Assembly (NCBI GenBank): GCA_009760855.2 | Contig: WPIO01000016.1 | Span: forward strand, 5,775,001-5,839,000 | Origin: Cristatella mucedo | Taxonomy: Eukaryota; Bryozoa; Phylactolaemata; Cristatellidae | DNA: 64,000 bases | Reading direction: 5' to 3' | In this document: positions 60,161-64,000 of the stretch, one piece after another | Position numbering within the stretch: the first letter of the stretch is position 1 | Layout of the letters: each line of letters starts with the position of its first letter | Notes under the pieces: model-generated | Told to the model about the DNA's origin: nothing | Databases searched by the model: none | The model's input: the letters and a program-made list of their open reading frames with translations, nothing else | Made by a program: the position numbers and the translations under genes

Positions 60161-60583
60161 TTAGCCGGACTAGAAATCTCCTGAAGCCGCCACTTTTACG
60201 TGTTCAGTCTTGCCTCTGTCTCTGTCCTGCCTCTGTCCTGCTTAAGTATTTAATGCAATCGTCACCAAAACTGGGCGGGCAGACCAAGAGTGACTTGGAA
60301 GACTGGATGAAGCCAGAGAAGCTGACCTACGCTGCTCTACATCTCGGTCAACACTGAGGCAAGAATAACAAATGGTCATTCATAGGCAAGGGTCAAGGGC
60401 GCGCCTCCTTCATTGCTTCGAAAAGCATGGCAGACGACTCGACTGGCATGGAAGCGTCCCGTTTGTGGGGCACTTTGAACTCGCTTTGTAAGAATCAGAT
60501 AACCAGGCAGCTGACGATAACGAGTGGAAGGTTTTAATTCACTGGAAGGTGGGGGGGGCTACCTTCCTACCTAAAAAAAAAGC
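60161..60583. other. unassigned sequence
   Basis: Nothing recognised except a short 'ctctgtcctgc' repetition at 60212-60241. Confidence 0.4.
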
Positions 60584-60584
60584 G

Positions 60585-60765
60585 CTAAAGATTAGCTGAT
60601 TCAATAGCCTCATTTCCATATCGGCATAAGAGCATTGGCAGCTACCATGCACTGATTGCAGTGGGCACTGCAAGGATTGCCCACTGCAATCACGGCTGGA
60701 ACCCACAAACCCTAGATCGTTAACTTGAGCCCTGGGATATGATCCACTAACGAAAGAAATTTTCC
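60585..60765 (-). mobile_element. SINE-A copy
   Basis: Plus display 'agctgattcaatagcctcatttccatatcggcataagagc', 'ggcagctacca', hairpin region with a 'cactgcaatca' near-duplicate, 'ggctggaacccacaaaccc' as the B-box complement. About 25 percent diverged by eye. Confidence 0.65.
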
Positions 60766-61169
60766 CATAATCCCACTCTGACGGTGAAGCCAGACGGTAA
60801 ACTAACCGTGGACGCCTCCCACAGCAATTGACACCGAAGCAGAACACACAAGCAGTGCTACATCTCTGTGTAGGCAGGCACATTGCGTGTGCTGTAAAGG
60901 ACGCCAATGGGGGGGGGAGGAGGTCGTTGTGGGCCAAGATCGCTAGCCTTGCATGTAAAGCCTTGTATTCTACTGGACGACTTGGAGGGAAGGACCAAAG
61001 AAGCCTTAGAAAGCTGCAGCCAGGCAGTGGTGAGTGCTGCATGCCGATATCCTCGGCAAGTCTCTCCTCCTCCCCCGGTGATGAGGACGAGTACGAACAT
61101 GTAAGGGTGTGATGCACACGAGTACCACTGCCTCTGCTGCTACTCGTGAGCCTGAGCTCAGGTGTCGCA

Positions 61170-61267
61170 GACGATCTCCTACCGACGATCTCCTACCGAC
61201 GATCTCCTACCGACGGTCTCCTACCGACGATCTCCTACCGACGACCTCCTACTGACGATCTCCTACC
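61170..61267. repeat. 14-base tandem repeat, 7 copies
   Basis: Unit gacgatctcctacc repeated seven times with three single-base variants (gacggtctcctacc, gacgacctcctact). Because 14 is not a multiple of three, any ORF cycles through all frames. Confidence 0.97.
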
Positions 61268-61895
61268 GAAGGCGTCGTTCAGCAACCTTCGTTGCTTACT
61301 TAAGCTAGCAATTCAAGGAGGTTCGCGGGCACTGTCAGGCAGAGGCTTGAGCTAAGCCGATCTGGCCTGCGACTGCATCTGGGGGCTTACCCCAGAAATG
61401 CTGCACACGTTAAGCCGGTGGACGATGCTAGCAGAGCACTGGGTGTCAAGATATAATGGCAGACGAATGCAAATGCCACTCGCTCAAAGTGATGCATCTG
61501 AGAGGAAGTTGTGTCACATGTAGCCTGAGAAGCTCAAGTGAGAGCGGCTGGTGGATCCGTAATCTGGCTTCTAGACGTTGGTAGAAAGCAGGTAAGGTGG
61601 CACTGACTGGGTCAACTAGCTGGCAAGTGAGAACCTGTCGATGCCTAGAGATAAGTTGTTCAGGAAAAAATGGCACTTGTAAGAAGGATCGTTCTACTCA
61701 GCTATCGCCTAACAAATGGTCAAGTTGCTTCACGGGGGTCCCTCGGGGTGGGGTGGGGGAGTGGTGGGAGAAAGAGTGGGTGCTGCAGAGTTGCTTACCT
61801 CTGAGAGGACGATTCTGATGTAGGATGCCTCCTTCAAATTATTCATTTTGTTTGTTTTTCAAGCATGATTTTACTTACCATTTAATTGCATTTCC
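61268..61895. other. unassigned sequence
   Basis: Nothing recognised. Confidence 0.4.
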
Positions 61896-61899
61896 CTTT

Positions 61900-61985
61900 G
61901 CAGCAAATGTAAAGCGCCTAGAAAGAGATTAAGTTCTCTGAGGGTGCTTTATCAAGTACATTGTTATTATTATATTATTATTACC
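61900..61985 (+). mobile_element. LINE-1f 3' end, plus orientation
   Basis: 'gcagcaaatgtaaagcgcctagaaagagattaag' then 'ttctctgagggtgctttatcaagtaca' and an ATT tail. The stem pairs with one G-U wobble. Confidence 0.75.
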
Positions 61986-62129
61986 GTCGCGAGTTCCTTG
62001 CGAATTTTGCATACAATTTAACATGTTCTGGGCAATTGCAGCTATGTTCGTACTGTCCGATGTCGGCTCTCAGCCGGAGGCTTGCTAAGACCTGTCCACT
62101 GGTGGTCATTGCCTGAAATGTACTAATTA

Positions 62130-62310
62130 TTAAAGAATTATTATAATGTGCCCTAAGAAAATTAATCCATCGTTAAGCACTTGGCGTGCAGGTTTGACTA
62201 GGCAGGGAATCGATCAGTGACTGTAGCATGCTTCAAATGCATATACATATACAGCTGCAGCATGCATAAGCCCACGTAGGACAGTTCGTGTTGACTACTG
62301 TTTGAGAAAA
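62130..62310 (-). mobile_element. LINE-1f 3' UTR remnant
   Basis: 'attattataatgtgccctaagaaaattaatcc', 'gcacttggcg' and gcatg-bearing 'tgtagcatgcttcaaatgcat', 'cagcatgcataagcccacgtaggacag' parallel 10550-10760. Confidence 0.55.
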
Positions 62311-63021
62311 TCGTTCGGGCCACTTCATCAAACTGGGTGGCTGCAACTTCTCTCCAGCTCTCAATAGCTCCTCCAGCCAGCAGCTTCTCTCGGCTCAGAC
62401 GAGCAGCTCAGCTATTGATGCTGCCTCTCTGGGAAATCGGTGCGATCGTACGAAATAAACTGTGCTTCGAGAATCGCTCGCTGACGAGCGTGCATGCTGA
62501 CGTTGGTAGGTGAAAAGGCAGCACGCCACACTCTTGGCAGGGGGTGACTAGTTGAGGTTGACTGGCGCCAGAGCCTGCTCAACTTTAATTGTTGCTCGTG
62601 AGTAACAAGCGAATTAGCTTCCAGTTTGCATTATGCTCTAATGCAAAAGCGTAGCCGTGCAGCTTTGCGGCTGGTGTGGGCAGAATCTCTCTGCTGCCGA
62701 ACGGTCCTCTCTGCAGCCTGGCCTGCAAGGCATGCTGAGGAGGAGGCTTGGCCTCAGCGCGATGCTCCTGTGTGACAACGACAGCGGCTGCTCTGGCCTG
62801 AGCATGTCACACTGCACAGGAGCAACTGACGACATCTTCTAAGCTCCGGTCGACTGCCCCCCTTTGCGGGGCTCTGCGAGTGGGGGGCTCTCTCTGAGCA
62901 AGCTCCCCTGGGGGGGGGAGGGCTCATTACTTGTTCTTCCTGACAACTCGGGCTTTCCGCGGCCTGCGTATATGCAAGTCCGTGGCAGCGCCTTCGCGAG
63001 CCCTGAGTCCAAAGTGCACCA

Positions 63022-63022
<1 letters not shown>
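62311..63022. other. unassigned sequence with a weak coding island
   Basis: A plus frame at 62717-62842 after a fair acceptor (acggtcctctctgcag) reads PGLQGMLRRRLGLSAMLLCD to a stop at 62842. Too short to support as an exon by itself. Confidence 0.25.
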
Positions 63023-63024
<2 letters not shown>

Positions 63025-63077
<53 letters not shown>

Positions 63078-63094
63078 CGTGCGTGCGCGCGCGT
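63025..63094. repeat. (GT)n/(GTGC)n microsatellite
   Basis: GT run followed by GTGC and GC repeats. Confidence 0.97.
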
Positions 63095-63603
63095 AGCCGG
63101 CACTTCAGACCTAGCAAAAGGCTCCACAGGCTCAAGCAAAGACTCATGCACTGCAGCTGCAGTGCATCATAAATGGAGGCTCTCAATCAGGATTAAAAAG
63201 GTCATAGGAGGAAGAGGAGGCGGTCGCATCTGTCCGAGGTATTCAATGATAGGAAGGTCGAGGACGGGTCCAGGAAGGTGGAGGGAGGTAGGTGCTCCGC
63301 CCATTCCTCGGGGCTCCTCCGAGCCTTGAGCCTGGAAGCCGTGCACAGGACCAGTGGTGCCCTCCCATCCCTTCCGGCTGGTGCTGACTGGCATTCAATG
63401 TCAAAATTCAATGTCAATTCAATTCAATGAACAAGCTAGCTGCACATCGTCTCGGGACGAAGCAGGACCGGGACCGAGCCCCGGCATGCACCACCGACGC
63501 GAGCCCCCTCGACTGTGTCTGTCAGTGGGCGGTATCCTGGCCCTGGTGGTCTAGTCAGCCTATCCAATGGCTGAGGAAGCAGCAGCAGCTGCTGCTGCTG
63601 CAG

Positions 63604-63963
63604 TTCCATGCACAATGCCTACTGTTTGCATGGCTTTGCCCCCTGCCGCACCCCGGTGCTCCTGCCCCGGTAACAAAGGCTGGCCTGCTAGCTAGACCCC
63701 GGTGGGCAGCACCCACCGGTTCACTCCCTCCTCGGCGGTGGCGCCCGCCGGCTCCCGAAGGTGAGCTCACGGCTCCAGTGGCCGCCCGTGCTCCCGAGAG
63801 AGCCCGGTGAGAGTGCCGCGAGCGATCTCGAAAGTCCTCGCATCGCCTGCGGTGCCGTCAGCGCCGGTGGTGGGTCGCTCTGGCGCGGCCGCGCCAAAGA
63901 AAGTGCCCGGCTTCCGCAGCTTGCTGCTGCTGCTGCTGCCGTCGCTGCGGCCGCTGCCTGAAG
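63604..63963 (+). CDS. GC-rich coding-like island at the window edge
   Basis: After 'gctgctgctgctgcag' a phase-0 frame reads FHAQCLLFAWLCPLPHPGAP to PRRWRPPAPE and meets a strong donor (ccgaag then gtgagc) at 63761, leaving phase 1. Beyond it a different frame (SAASDLESPRIACGAVSAGGG, then poly-Ala) stays open to a stop at 63959-63961, so a second exon or a frameshift is possible. The Ala/Ser/Pro content matches the large gene. The window ends before this can be resolved. Confidence 0.3.
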
Positions 63964-64000
63964 CTTGCCCCTCCTTCTCTCCCTCCCCCCACCCCCTGCG

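Overview
This window is nuclear DNA from a metazoan, most likely an invertebrate. The evidence is long intergenic and intronic stretches, many dinucleotide microsatellites, 5'-truncated CR1/L2/Rex1-like LINEs, tRNA-derived SINEs, a Tigger/pogo-type DNA transposon fragment, and short protein-coding islands bounded by GT/AG splice signals. There is no operon structure, no dense array of ORFs and no intact tRNA or rRNA gene. The lineage cannot be fixed from sequence alone. A lophotrochozoan such as a flatworm is one possibility, but I see no diagnostic gene.

Genes. The best candidate is one large plus-strand gene whose exons are scattered over about 50-55 kb: 3659-3860, 20006-20047 (a 42-base microexon), about 25157 or 25301 to 26566, 28546-30099, 43369-43506 and 53679-53932, then one or more possible 3' exons (54476-54793, 57619-57679, 58867-59112). 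The main argument is phase. The internal exons all begin and end in phase 1, and their lengths are multiples of three, so they can be joined in frame. The predicted protein is low-complexity, rich in Ser, Ala, Gly and Pro, with an acidic patch. I recognise no domain or family. Weaker coding islands lie at 19471-19707, 42719-43144, 43533-43800, 45748-46053, 59154-59519 and 63604-63963.

Mobile elements. Two LINE families recur. LINE-1f (my label) has a CR1/L2/Rex1-like reverse transcriptase and ends in a 3' hairpin followed by an ATT microsatellite; its best copy is 26841-28165, antisense inside the 26567-28545 intron. LINE-2f ends in a short TACAT-type tail; its best copies are 33925-34535 (+) and 59517-60160 (-). 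Two SINE families have tRNA-like heads. SINE-B borrows the LINE-1f 3' hairpin as its tail, whereas SINE-A has its own internal hairpin. At 32605-33720 a LINE is interrupted by SINE-A, which is itself interrupted by SINE-B. A Tigger-like element with clear terminal inverted repeats and TA duplications occupies 13564-14372.

Simple sequence. Large CT/GA, CA/GT, CTGT and ACTC arrays occur throughout (2451, 4183, 11273, 31391, 40095, 47769, 56358, 57420, 58271 and elsewhere). They account for the Ser-Leu, Arg-Glu and Cys-Val ORFs, which are not genes. The remaining sequence is unassigned intron or intergenic DNA.
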